Source: Piezodorus guildinii (Eukaryota; Arthropoda; Insecta; Hemiptera; Pentatomidae). Taken from it: a stretch of 64,000 bases of DNA. The position numbers and the translations under genes were made by a program. Shown in pieces: positions 55,411 through 64,000 of the stretch (the first letter of the stretch is position 1; each line of letters starts with the position of its first letter). The notes under the pieces were generated by a model. It had not been told where the DNA came from. It saw only the letters and a list, made by a program, of their open reading frames with translations, and searched no databases. The stretch lies in NCBI GenBank assembly GCA_023052935.1, contig CM041298.1, positions 55,683,813 through 55,747,812 on the forward strand, in the 5' to 3' direction.

Positions 55411-55830
55411 AATAGAATAGAAAAAATTCTGGTACAGACTTCCTTAAGAATAACAGTTATGTACCATGGAAATATATACTATGTCTGGCCAAAAGACGAA
55501 AAATATACTTAATTATTATTTACAAAGGTGAAATAAGTAGAAATATTTTCCAACAGAAACTAACAAAAAGTTAAAAATAAAAATAAATCTAATTTGTACA
55601 GTAAACAGTTGATGTCACTAATTTTAATGTTAGATATCTAGTATTAAAATATTACAATTTCTGATCCTCTATTTGGGATGACAAAAGGCATTGGAAAAGT
55701 TTGGATTGGAATGAGGACAAAGAAGCAGCATGGTGGATATTGGTTGGTAGAGAATTCCAGTGGGAAGTGGATGGGACAATAAAGATAGAATGTAGACTTA
55801 CTTGAATGCACAAATTATCCGAAGTATTGC
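55411..55830 (-). mobile_element. CR1/L2-like LINE 3' fragment
   Basis: Minus strand. From about 55800 a frameshifted coding relic ends in a HWNSLPTNIHHAASLSSFQS-like C-terminus. The UTR follows with TGGCCAGACATAG and a diverged GGAAGTCTGTACCAGAATTT version of the hairpin, then the TTCTATTCTATTCT tail at 55411. It has the same architecture as 35760-36432. Confidence 0.7.
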
Positions 55831-55849
55831 TATTCTGATTCTTATTTTG

Positions 55850-56036
55850 TTATTAATTATTAATATTGAAAGATTAAAGATTAATTTTGTCGATAGACAC
55901 AGGCTCCACGGACGGTCAATAGGCCCTGTAGTGCGTCTAGTTTTTGTTTATTTATTGTATTTTGTAATTTGTTTACTTTCGATTTGCTGTAATTTTGAAA
56001 AATAAAAAGACTGTTCTATCTCTATCTCTCTCTAAA
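55850..56036 (+). mobile_element. LINE-type 3' end with TCTCTA tail
   Basis: CGATAGACACAGGCTCCACG, a TTTGTTTATTTATTGTATTT stretch, GAAAAATAAAAAGACTG and a terminal TCTATCTCTATCTCTCTC tail. A polyadenylation-like signal followed by a short tandem tail suggests a non-LTR 3' end. The family is unknown and no coding part was found. Confidence 0.4.
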
Positions 56037-56049
56037 TGCACAAAAGGAG

Positions 56050-56681
56050 AGTTGAATACCAGAACAACGTTAAGGTTAGTAACTAACTTGACAACAAACA
56101 CTGGCTAACAACATTAATTTTTCAAGGACGTCCCTCACACTACAGTTATAATTAACAAGGACGCCTAAATCCTAAAATTGTTCCCTCTCATCAAAATACA
56201 TTGACACGAGCATAACCATAAACTTTGAAGTCAGAAATCTGAGCTTTTTTTTTTTGTGATTTCTATTATTTTATCAGTACTTTACAAATAATAATGAGAT
56301 ATGACTAGAATAAATTGCAACTTGTGCAGTTGAAGATCATAAAATAGTAGGTAACTACAGCAAATATTGGATGGAAAGAAATGAATAATTAAAAAAGAAC
56401 ATAAATTAATAAATTATTTTACGGCAGAAGATAATTAATAATTCTTTAATTAATCAGGAAAATGCAAATAGGTTGATTTATCATGCCGTATTATGGGAAC
56501 CATAAATTCAAATTATTTCTATCTGTCAAATTAATTATAATTTTACGTAAAAATATTCAATTATGCTCGAAGAAAAACAAGATTGTAAAATAGCACAGTA
56601 TTTATGTCACCAACAGCTACAAAGTGTGCTTTAATTCCTGTTTTTCAGATCAACAAATATAAGAGACATACCTATCGATTT

Positions 56682-56753
<72 letters not shown>

Positions 56754-58080
56754 AATTTATGAAAGCTCTTAGATTAAACATAGTAAAAATAAGAAAAGTT
56801 AAAAAAATACAGATTAAAGAACCGCACCGAAACTATAAAATATTAATTGTTAATAAGATTATAGCTTTCCAGGTAAAAAAAAAAATAAATAAATAAAAAG
56901 AAACCTTTATACCTATAATACAATTTTAATAAAAACAACAACGTTGAAATACTTAATTTTCAAAATATTGAAACAGACTGAGTAGAAAAAAAGTGAAGGG
57001 ACAAATTCCTCTATTGTCCACTTCACAACAATAGATAGTTTTTAACATCACTAACAGGCTTAGCAACTACAAATTAGCTTTGCCAAAACCTAAACAGAAT
57101 CTAATTAAAATATTTGCTGCACCATTCCAAATGACTCAGAGTGACTTGGGCATCATTTTAACATGTTTAGATACAGCCAAAGAATATTATTACAATTACA
57201 ATCACAGCATTAATCTCCACCATGACTTATACACCCGGATGGGCTCTGAATTGATCACTTCGAAAATATTCTGAAGACGGTAAATTACAATGTTGTCATA
57301 GATACTTTAGAGACATGAAAAGCAGTCACATTAAGCGCAAAATATGTAAACATTAATTTTAAATAGGTTCATGCAACATATTCAAAATGCTTAACATCAT
57401 GAGGTTTTGTCAGAAAAAAACTAAAGTATACCTAAATAAATGGAATGAAACAATACATAAAATTTCAAAAAGCATGTAAAACACCATAATAACTTATGAC
57501 AAACTCAATTGATTTTTAGAAAGATGTTAAATATTAGATTTTTTCATGATTCTCGTAAGTATTCTTAAACGTTGAGAAGAAATTCTTACATGCCTTATAA
57601 TTTCAAACGAATATTTAGAAGTTACCATATTTCCCCTTTCACACAGCAGATTAATATATTTTTTTTAAATTAACCCGAATAAAGAAAAATCGATGAAAGC
57701 TAGAAAGCTGAATATTTGAATGAGAAAGTTGTGAAGAAGTGTGATTTTTCCATATAAAGTATATATTTGCATACACAGTAGCCGAAATATATTGTATGTG
57801 TTTTTTAACATATAAATGTAAATAACATATAAATATTAAATTATTCTATTATATTATATAATTAAAAGGATCCAATTACATGCTACAAATGAAGTATCAC
57901 ACAGCACCATTTTAAATACGATAAGCCATACTTTTCCGTGGCCATCAAATAGTTAATTATTTAATTTATTTAAATTGACTGACAGTCCTTGAGACATCAA
58001 GCTCAAAACGAATAGACAATATCATAAGAAAATAAATAAAATTATAAACAATGCGGTATTAATATACTTTATCAATATTT
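56050..58080. other. Intronic AT-rich sequence
   Basis: Contains a TA microsatellite with T run (56687-56752). An open stretch at 57080-57274 has no recognisable motif, start context or splice border. Confidence 0.5.
56687..56752. repeat. TA microsatellite plus T run
   Basis: About 25 TA units, then about 16 T. Confidence 0.95.
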
Positions 58081-58081
58081 A

Positions 58082-58437
58082 AATAGTCTGACTGACAGGG
58101 CTTGAATGCCGAAGTTTTAAATTTGCTTCCCCTGAAGTACCTTTAATTAGTAGATTCGGAAAAATTAACCATACCATCTGGAAGATTAACCAAGAAACCT
58201 GAAGGTTTTAGAAAAACAAATTATCTTATACACAAAGTTGTATAAAGTAATGGATATTGATGAAAAACGGATAAATTTAACTGACTGTTGTAGATAATAA
58301 TAAATTAGCTTATTTAATGAAACACGTGTTTCTATCGAAAATTAACGGAATTTCGTAACATTTTTTAAAATCTAAGCTCTTAAATGGATTTTACGAAAAG
58401 AGAAAAAGTAAAAGCGGTGTGTTGCGCGCACCAGATT
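58082..58437 (-). mobile_element. HINE-like left-half fragment
   Basis: Minus orientation: GACAGGGCTTGAATGCCGAA, AAATTTGCTTCCCCTGAAGT, AACTGACTGTTGTAGATAAT and ACACGTGTTTCTATCGAAAA, down to the left terminus TCTGGTGCGCGCAACACACC at 58437. The right half is missing, and a small internal deletion lies near 58180. Confidence 0.7.
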
Positions 58438-58490
58438 ATTTTTCTCTGTTAGCTCATTATCTGGTGTGCTCCCTAACATAATCTGTTCCT

Positions 58491-58494
<4 letters not shown>

Positions 58495-58540
<46 letters not shown>
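58495..58540. repeat. TA microsatellite
   Basis: About 21 TA units just beyond the left terminus of a HINE-like fragment. Confidence 0.9.
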
Positions 58541-58544
<4 letters not shown>

Positions 58545-58794
58545 CTACTATATATGAAATAAAGTTATTAATTTCAATAAATATATTTAATTAAAAATAG
58601 TTTTATTAAAGTGTTTTATATTTTATATTTATACAGTATTTGCAATAAACAAAATTGCTATAGGGTACTTAGAAGAAGAAATTATGATTATTCGGAATTT
58701 AAGTTTAGACAGACTATTTTAATGAGTATAAAATATAATATATAGTTATTTCAATATAGGCCATTTTACTTTACTTTTTTTTTTTTTTTTTTTA

Positions 58795-58895
58795 CTCAAA
58801 GGTCCTTAAAACATGTTTCCTCATTTCAAACTGGAGTTTATACGATCGCAATACTTTCGTCAGTCTACATTTCATTTACAGGCAAATTAAAGTAA
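58795..58895 (+). mobile_element. HINE-like right-end fragment, decayed
   Basis: AGGTCCTTAAAACATGTTTC, CAAACTGGAGTTTATACGAT, CGCAATACTTTCGTCAG and CAGGCAAATTAAAGTAA keep the order of the right end with many changes. It sits 50 bases before the exon donor side at 58949. Confidence 0.5.
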
Positions 58896-58948
58896 TATTA
58901 ATAGTTTATATTGTATATTATATTATAAGGTATATTATTAATAATTAC

Positions 58949-59062
58949 CTGAAGTGCGATGAGGGACTTAGCTTGTTCACTGAGGATGTGGTGGAAAGGA
59001 GGGGTTCTGTCTTCCTCACCCTGCCTCACCACTTCCATACCAACCGAGCCCTCCTCAGTCTC
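58949..59062 (-). CDS. Exon of a coiled-coil protein gene (first exon seen)
   Basis: A 114-bp exon of 38 codons, phase 0 at both borders. Minus-strand acceptor TTGTTATTCAG precedes GAGACTGAGGAGGGC, and CACTTCAG is followed by the donor GTAATTATT. Translation is acidic at first (ETEEGSVGMEVVRQGEEDRT), then helical (FHHILSEQAKSLIALQ). It joins directly in frame to ELQNEVGALLEFREVV of the next exon, extending one predicted helix across the junction. Upstream exons and the start are outside the window or unrecognised. Confidence 0.8.
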
Positions 59063-59458
59063 CTGAATAACAAAATAAAAAAATTAATAATTAATAATGA
59101 TAAAATATAAAAAATAAATAAATGTTACTCAAATATAAATATACACTACTAAGAATAAACAAATATTAATATTATAATAATCTACAGTGTACGGTATCTA
59201 CTCTTCTGTATACAGTAACCAAGCCATTTGCTTAAAATATTTTCGTAAATAATACTCTATTTGTATCTATTTATCTTGGTTTCCACTAACTTCTGAACAA
59301 CGCAAGGGATTTGGTTGTGGTTTTCACACTGGCAATCTGTCCTGAAAGTTTATTAGTAAAATACAACGCAATTAAGTTTTTTCTTTGAAAGAAGAAATTT
59401 AATTTTCTGTAATCGAGTCTTAAAAAAATTAATCCTGAAATATGATTAGTCATACACA
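59063..59458. other. Upstream intron sequence, no recognised feature
   Basis: AT-rich, without shared repeats. It is presumed intronic because the exon at 58949-59062 opens with an acceptor. Confidence 0.5.
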
Positions 59459-59693
59459 GGGGGAGCCTATGGCTGGATGACTAGTGCGCTAGTCTCTCAC
59501 GCTAAAGGTTGAGTTCGAATCCCGTGGGGATTCACTCACAGCCTCTCCCCCGGGTATGTGAGACCCGTCAGCCTACTGGTGGCCACTTCCAAAGTAGGTG
59601 TAGGGAGTGATGACCCTACCCTATAAAATTGCATTGAGAACCGTGCGCATATCCTCCCAGGAGATTACACCTTTCGCGCCAGAGAAAGAAAGA
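59459..59693 (+). mobile_element. SINE family A, best copy
   Basis: Plus strand, about 235 bp. The head is GGGGGAGCCTATGGCTGGAT with an A-box-like segment and a B box GAGTTCGAATCCCGTGG. The body has GTGAGACCCGTCAGCCTACT and GGGAGTGATGACCCTACCCT, and the end is CACCTTTCGCGCCAGAGAAA with a GAAA-repeat tail. It is homologous over its length to 8508-8779. It is inserted in family E sequence. Confidence 0.85.
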
Positions 59694-59704
59694 AATACAC
59701 AAAC

Positions 59705-59905
59705 ATAATACAGCGTTGGAAAGCACAATATTTTAGAAAAGATAATATAAAATAAAAAAAATCGTGCAAGCGTGGTTATATGATATAAAGTGGTTATATG
59801 TACATAAACTTATGAAGATATGTTATTGGTATTGTTGTAATTGGAGATTATGGTAGATTTAGTGTTGCGAACGTACAGTATCGTACAAGTTATATTCATC
59901 AACTT
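59705..59905 (+). repeat. Family E repeat
   Basis: CAGCGTTGGAAAGCACAATA, TTTTAGAAAAGATAATAT, then AGTGTTGCGAACGTACAG and TATCGTACAAGTTATATTC. Matches 52736-52915 in order and spacing. Its nature is unknown. Confidence 0.5.
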
Positions 59906-59916
59906 GTACCTCTAAC

Positions 59917-60196
59917 ACTTGGGCTCAGTAAATATAGATTGGTATTGTTTCTAGTCCAACGACCCTGCAATGAGGTGATTGGGCCGAGATAACACTCAGC
60001 ACCTAGGGGTTTTCCATTTTTGGGAACCCATTTTATAGATACTGGGTATCCCCAGGAGGGTGTCCATGCCATAGGGTCACCCCCTCCCCCCGAATGAAGA
60101 AACTGAATAAATAATATTCTGAAACTGTCGAGATTCGAACACAGGACCCAGAGAACAGTAGACTAGTGCTCTATCCAATAGACCGCGACGCTTCCG
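59917..60196 (-). mobile_element. SINE family B
   Basis: Minus strand. The head near 60196 reads GGAAGCGTCGCGGTCTATTG and the B box is TGTTCGAATCTC. The body blocks GGACACCCTCCTGGGGATAC, GGGTTCCCAAAAATGG and CAATCACCTCATTGCAGGGT are retained. It is more diverged than 48828-49148. Confidence 0.8.
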
Positions 60197-60414
60197 GAAA
60201 AAAACAACAAAAATACAGTATAAATAACTGTAACGTAGAATGAAACTCGTGTCTTACAGCATATTAGGTTTAGCAGGCGTCTGACAGGATTGTAAGTTGA
60301 AGTTATAATAGGAGGGTTTTAAATAATATTAACCATTTGTCCGAAATTTCGAGGAAAGCTGTATGGATAATGTGCTATTTCAAAACGGAAACTATATTAC
60401 TAATGTATGATTTT

Positions 60415-60708
60415 GTTGGTTTATTATTTTCAATTATGAACCTTTGTAACCGACCAAAAAAACCTCAAAATTTTAGGACTTACGTTTCAGGATGCGTAGA
60501 ATCCCAATAGATAGGGAAAAATTGATTAGTGTTTTTAACCAAAAAACTGCAAATAATTATATAAAAGAGAAAAAAGGAAGGAAAGAAATAGAAATTTTAG
60601 ACATAAATACGCCATAACTCAGTTATTTTTGACGATGGATAAAAGTATGTATAGAGTTTTAGAATCGGCAAAGCCCGTTGAAAAATGAAAAAAATTGAAA
60701 TATCGCCC

Positions 60709-60770
<62 letters not shown>

Positions 60771-61015
60771 ATATATAAATTTACCATAATTACGCCATAG
60801 CTCAGTTATTTTTGAAGATAAAGAAAAATTATGCCATTATCCTTTGAATTATTACTTTTATATTACTTAATTGCCTATTAACAGATATATATTATTATAT
60901 ATATATTATATTATACAATATATATATATATATATTATATAGTTATACCCTAATATTGTAATTTGGAAATAATCAACCATTGTGTAATGTTTTGCAGCGT
61001 TTTTTTTTTGTTTTT
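60415..61015 (+). repeat. Family D repeat (unclassified), with TA microsatellites
   Basis: Blocks in order: TTTTCAATTATGAACCTTTG, GGACTTACGTTTCAGGATGC, TACGCCATAACTCAGTTATT (twice, 60609 and 60790), TATAGAGTTTTAGAATCGGC, TTTGAATTATTACTTTTATA, CTTAATTGCCTATTAACAG and TTATACCCTAATATTGTAAT. TA arrays at 60712-60775 and 60897-60940 interrupt it. No frame or terminal repeat was recognised. Confidence 0.6.
60712..60775. repeat. TA microsatellite
   Basis: About 30 TA units with one TTA break, inside family D. Confidence 0.9.
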
Positions 61016-61734
61016 TTTTCTGTAGATGGCAATATACAAATAAAATATTATCATTAGTATCAGTAAAAAGATATTGATTGACACAATCAAATAATCCATT
61101 TAGTACTTAATTAATTAATATTAATTGTGAAAAGAATGATTCTGAAGACTCGCCTTTAATGCGATAATTTCCTGAGTGAGCTATGGGATTGGACACGCAG
61201 CTCTTTCCTTCTTAGGGTTCATCATGATTAATTCACTACATCACGGATAGAATACCATTAACAGAAGTTGTTCTCTATCTATCAAGCAGCTTTGGGAAAA
61301 GATAATAAGATAATTGTACTAAATCAGAGCTTGGGGATTGGAGGGACCGATAGCACTCATTAAGATCGACTAAGAAGAAATAAGAAAGGAATAACGACGA
61401 GCATCATCGTACTGCCAGTGACCCCTAAACCCAAGTTTAAATCCGCCGCAGTGGGAAAAAAATCATACTTTAGTAGCCAAAATTGAATAACTCTTGATCT
61501 AACTAGGATAAATTACAATATATATATTTATATATATATATTATTTATATATATTTATATTTATTTTTTTTTTAATTTATGAGAATGGCATTCGAACAAG
61601 GTGGTAAAGAAGCCAAGCAACGAACCTAACTTGTAAGATTAATTGAAAACGATTAAGTCGGATGGAGAAAGTGCACATTTTAAGACTATTGTAAAAGTAT
61701 TTGATTTCTGAAAAATCGGATTTTCATCCTTTTA
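61016..61734. other. No recognised feature
   Basis: AT-rich, with a TA/TTA-rich stretch near 61518-61570. No frame or repeat block was found. Confidence 0.45.
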
Positions 61735-61925
61735 TTGCACTGGAACCAGTCGACCACTCGCGAAGGTCGCTAAACCAGAAAGTTTTCTGCGAAACGTGAT
61801 CCGCGAGTCGGTCCCGCATCTGGTTTCCCGTTCCTTTCATACCCGACCGTCCTGCGAGGACCTCTTGACACCTATTCAAGAAAAAACGAAAGCTGTCGTA
61901 CGGCGAATCGAATGAGAGTGAGGAG
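61735..61925 (-). other. GC-rich island, possible exon
   Basis: This stretch is clearly less AT-rich than its surroundings. On the minus strand about 66 codons are open from near 61920 (RSSSLSFDSPYDSFRFFLNR, then VLAGRSGMKGTGNQMRDRLA). It lies upstream of the coiled-coil gene on the same strand. I see only weak splice-like borders (TTCCAAG at the start and a CGG/GTATGA inside), so exon status is a guess; a decayed transposon is equally possible. Confidence 0.25.
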
Positions 61926-62159
61926 CTTCTCTTGGAAGATTTTCAACTCATGCAGTATGGCCTGTCTAGAATATCAAAATGTGTAAAAGGGACTTTGCCT
62001 TTACAAAAAGGAAAGGAAATAATCGTATGGTCATAGAATGGTAAATTATAGTAATTGTTAATAAATACTAAAAAAAAATGTCTCATAAGGTACTGGACCA
62101 ATTCTTATTAAATTTACCACAAAAATACTAGAGTATGCAACGTAGAAGATTATAAAGAA

Positions 62160-63000
62160 AAAAAATTGAAATTTTATCCATAAATAGGGCCATTACTCAA
62201 TTACTTTTAAAGATCAAGAAAAATATATAGAGTTTTAGAATCAGTAGAATAATCGTGTAGTTATAGAATGATCAATTATAGGGATAGTTAATTATTACAT
62301 AAAAAAAAAAATAAAAAAAAATCCGGCATTTTTCCGGAACTGCTGGACCAATTTTCGCCAAAAAAATACTAGGACATGCAATCATGATCTTAACACCTAG
62401 ACGCTGATTATATTTAAAATGGCGGCAGATTAAAAGAGATTTAATTCAATAACTCATGTATTTTTTAAGATAGAGAAAAATATGTATAAAGTTTTAAAAT
62501 CAGTAAAGCGCGATTAACAAAAAAAAAAAAAAAAATATTTTCAATAATGAACCTTTGTAATCTACCAAAAAAATAAAATAAAAAATTACCCCCTCGCAAT
62601 TTGAGTGCTTACGTTTCAAGATGCGTAGAATCCGAATAAGGAATAAAATAAAATACGTTTCTTCTAATTAATAAATAACAAAACAAATTCGAGATCAAGA
62701 CAATGCTATGAACTAAGAGAAAGAAATCATCTTAAATGGTCAAGATTTTTTGCTTTCAGTGCCAATTCTTAGAGAATCAATTTTTCGGTCAAATTAAAAA
62801 AAAAATTCGGGGGTATTTTAAAAACTAGCGAACTAAAAACTTTTGATATCAGAGGTAGTGATATGATATGATACTTTGAATTATTGCTTTTCATATTACT
62901 TAATTGCCTATCAACAACTATATAAACAGTTATACGCTAATATTGTTATTTGGTAATAATAAATCATAGCGCGATAATTTGCACCGTTTTTTTACTAGGA
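62160..63000 (+). repeat. Family D repeat (unclassified), longer copy
   Basis: Contains the AATTACTTTTAAAGATCAAG and TATAGAGTTTTAGAATCAGT blocks at 62195 and a second set near 62450, TTTTCAATAATGAACCTTTG with CTTACGTTTCAAGATGCGTA near 62535-62635, then TTTGAATTATTGCTTTTCAT, CTTAATTGCCTATCAACA and GTTATACGCTAATATTGTTA, ending near CACCGTTTTTTTA. It partly duplicates 60415-61015. Confidence 0.6.
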
Positions 63001-63269
63001 AATTGTATAACCAAAAGTTTTGGTTTTTACAAGACACGTGACTTTCTTCTTACGAACATCGGACCAAGGTTGTGCGGTCTAAGGAAGCAGAAAGTTGAAT
63101 GTTGTCAAGGTAAACTGGAGGCCAGGCTCCTGAAAAGTAACTGCCGTATATTTTAAGAGCTGCAATTCAGTCACATCAACGCTCTGTAGATCACGAAATT
63201 ATAAATTATTAAAAATGAAAAACAAATTGACTGTTTTAATGGTATATTTTCGTCTACTTCAAAACATAA

Positions 63270-63272
<3 letters not shown>

Positions 63273-63326
<54 letters not shown>
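63273..63326. repeat. TA microsatellite
   Basis: About 27 uninterrupted TA units. Confidence 0.95.
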
Positions 63327-63329
<3 letters not shown>

Positions 63330-63334
63330 TCTTA

Positions 63335-63840
63335 TACATTGAACTTTTGAGTTCTACTAAATCATGAAATTCTTATTTACTAAAACCTATATGGACTTAG
63401 GATTGCCAGATTTATGGACCAGCTAAAAAAAACCCACATTCAAACCTTTGAATCCAAATTTTTAAGACTAGCAACGAACTCTCCACCTTATGTCTCAAAC
63501 GATACCCTTCATACCAACTTACGTATTCCAACTACATCGAACCACTTACGATTGACTTTCAAATGATTCCATGACAAACTACATGGACACGTTAACAAAT
63601 TTGCTCAAAACATGGCAACAAATGACATTCCATGCAAAACTCGGCGTAGGCTGAAAAGGAGTTAGATGAGGGACCTCCTGATCTAAAAAAATAGTTTTGC
63701 TTAATGTCTGGAAGATGCACTAGGGTGCTGTCTACCTCATGCCTAACCATGCCATGCTTTTTAAATTTGTGAAATGCAACCTATTCGCTTATTGTATTTA
63801 TTTTACAGGTGCAAATAAAGTTAAGTTTATGTAATGAAGT
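63335..63840 (+). mobile_element. Jockey-like LINE 3' fragment, decayed
   Basis: A frameshifted C-terminal relic parallel to 18570-18995: ATTCAAACCTTTGAATCCAA, a TLHTNLRIPTTSNHLRLTF segment, then HDKLHGHVNKFAQN and CKTRRRLKRS before the stop. The UTR contains AGGGTGCTGTCTACCTCATG and ends with CAAATAAAGTTAAG. Confidence 0.65.
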
Positions 63841-64000
63841 AAAGACCAATCCCATTCCCACTAAAACCAAAAATTTCAAAGATTGCTTTATTTTTCATTG
63901 TCTAAAACGCCTTAGGTCTGAAAAGCTATTAGCAAAAGTTAAGTAAAATACCATTAAGGATGTGCCAGCGAAGTTTAAAGTAAAAAAAAATAAAATAAAT

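Larger units (their letters stand above)
44845..58948 (-). other. Large repeat-filled intron of the coiled-coil gene
   Basis: About 14.1 kb between phase-0 exons. It contains two opposite mariners, SINE B, family D, several CR1/L2-like and I-like LINE fragments, HINE-like fragments and simple repeats. An additional phase-0 exon hidden inside cannot be excluded, but no other GC-rich, splice-flanked frame was seen. Confidence 0.6.

Noticed and set aside
57080..57274. 64-codon frame in the large intron
   Set aside because: No splice borders, no recognised domain and AT-rich codon use.

Overview
This is an AT-rich, intron-and-repeat-dominated stretch of an animal nuclear genome, most likely an arthropod and probably an insect. 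The evidence is spliceosomal exon borders, cecropia-type mariners, a Jockey-clade LINE and several tRNA-derived SINE families. I cannot name the species. There are no operons, prokaryotic signals, rRNA genes, free-standing tRNA genes or CRISPR arrays.

Host coding sequence: I can support only three exons, all on the minus strand and all GC-rich against AT-rich surroundings: 59062-58949, 44844-44480 and 41931-41626. All three have AG/GT borders and keep the same phase (0/0), so they read as consecutive pieces of one charged, coiled-coil protein that I cannot identify. The intron between the first two is about 14.1 kb and the next about 2.5 kb. The middle exon carries an apparent one-base deletion in a C run. 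No start, stop or promoter was found.

Mobile DNA fills most of the rest. (1) A non-coding family of about 0.8-0.92 kb occurs more than ten times. It has a TCTGGTGCGGGC-type end, a 12-base subterminal inverted repeat and a palindrome near its other end, and is best compared with Helentron-associated (HINE/DINE-1-like) elements. (2) Three tRNA-derived SINE families, called A, B and C here, recur on both strands. (3) A nearly intact 4.5-kb Jockey-clade LINE (21711-26225) has a 12-bp target duplication, an intact ORF1 and an ORF2 broken by one stop; it landed in a cluster of SINE-C heads. (4) 3' fragments of CR1/L2-like, Jockey-like, RTE-like and I-like LINEs are scattered throughout. The CR1/L2-like family ends in a GGGAC...GTCCC hairpin and an ATTCT-type microsatellite. 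(5) Three internally deleted mariners lie at 34167-34925, 45423-46335 and 52930-53828; the last two are related, oppositely oriented and inside the 14-kb intron. (6) Hammerhead-ribozyme-like cores of the kind known from Penelope-like elements lie at 12240-12279, 27098-27130 and 31123-31155. (7) Two unclassified repeat families, D and E, lie mostly at the right end.

Layout: 1-21300 is a patchwork of HINE-like, SINE and CR1-like copies; 21300-26800 is the LINE and SINE-C cluster flanked by inverted minisatellite; 26800-33000 holds Jockey, RTE and Penelope-like remnants; 33000-41600 is mariner, CR1-like and HINE-like material; 41600-59100 contains the three host exons and their repeat-filled introns; 59100-64000 is SINE, family D and Jockey remnants. 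Apart from the LINE's two ORFs there is no group of genes that plainly works together.
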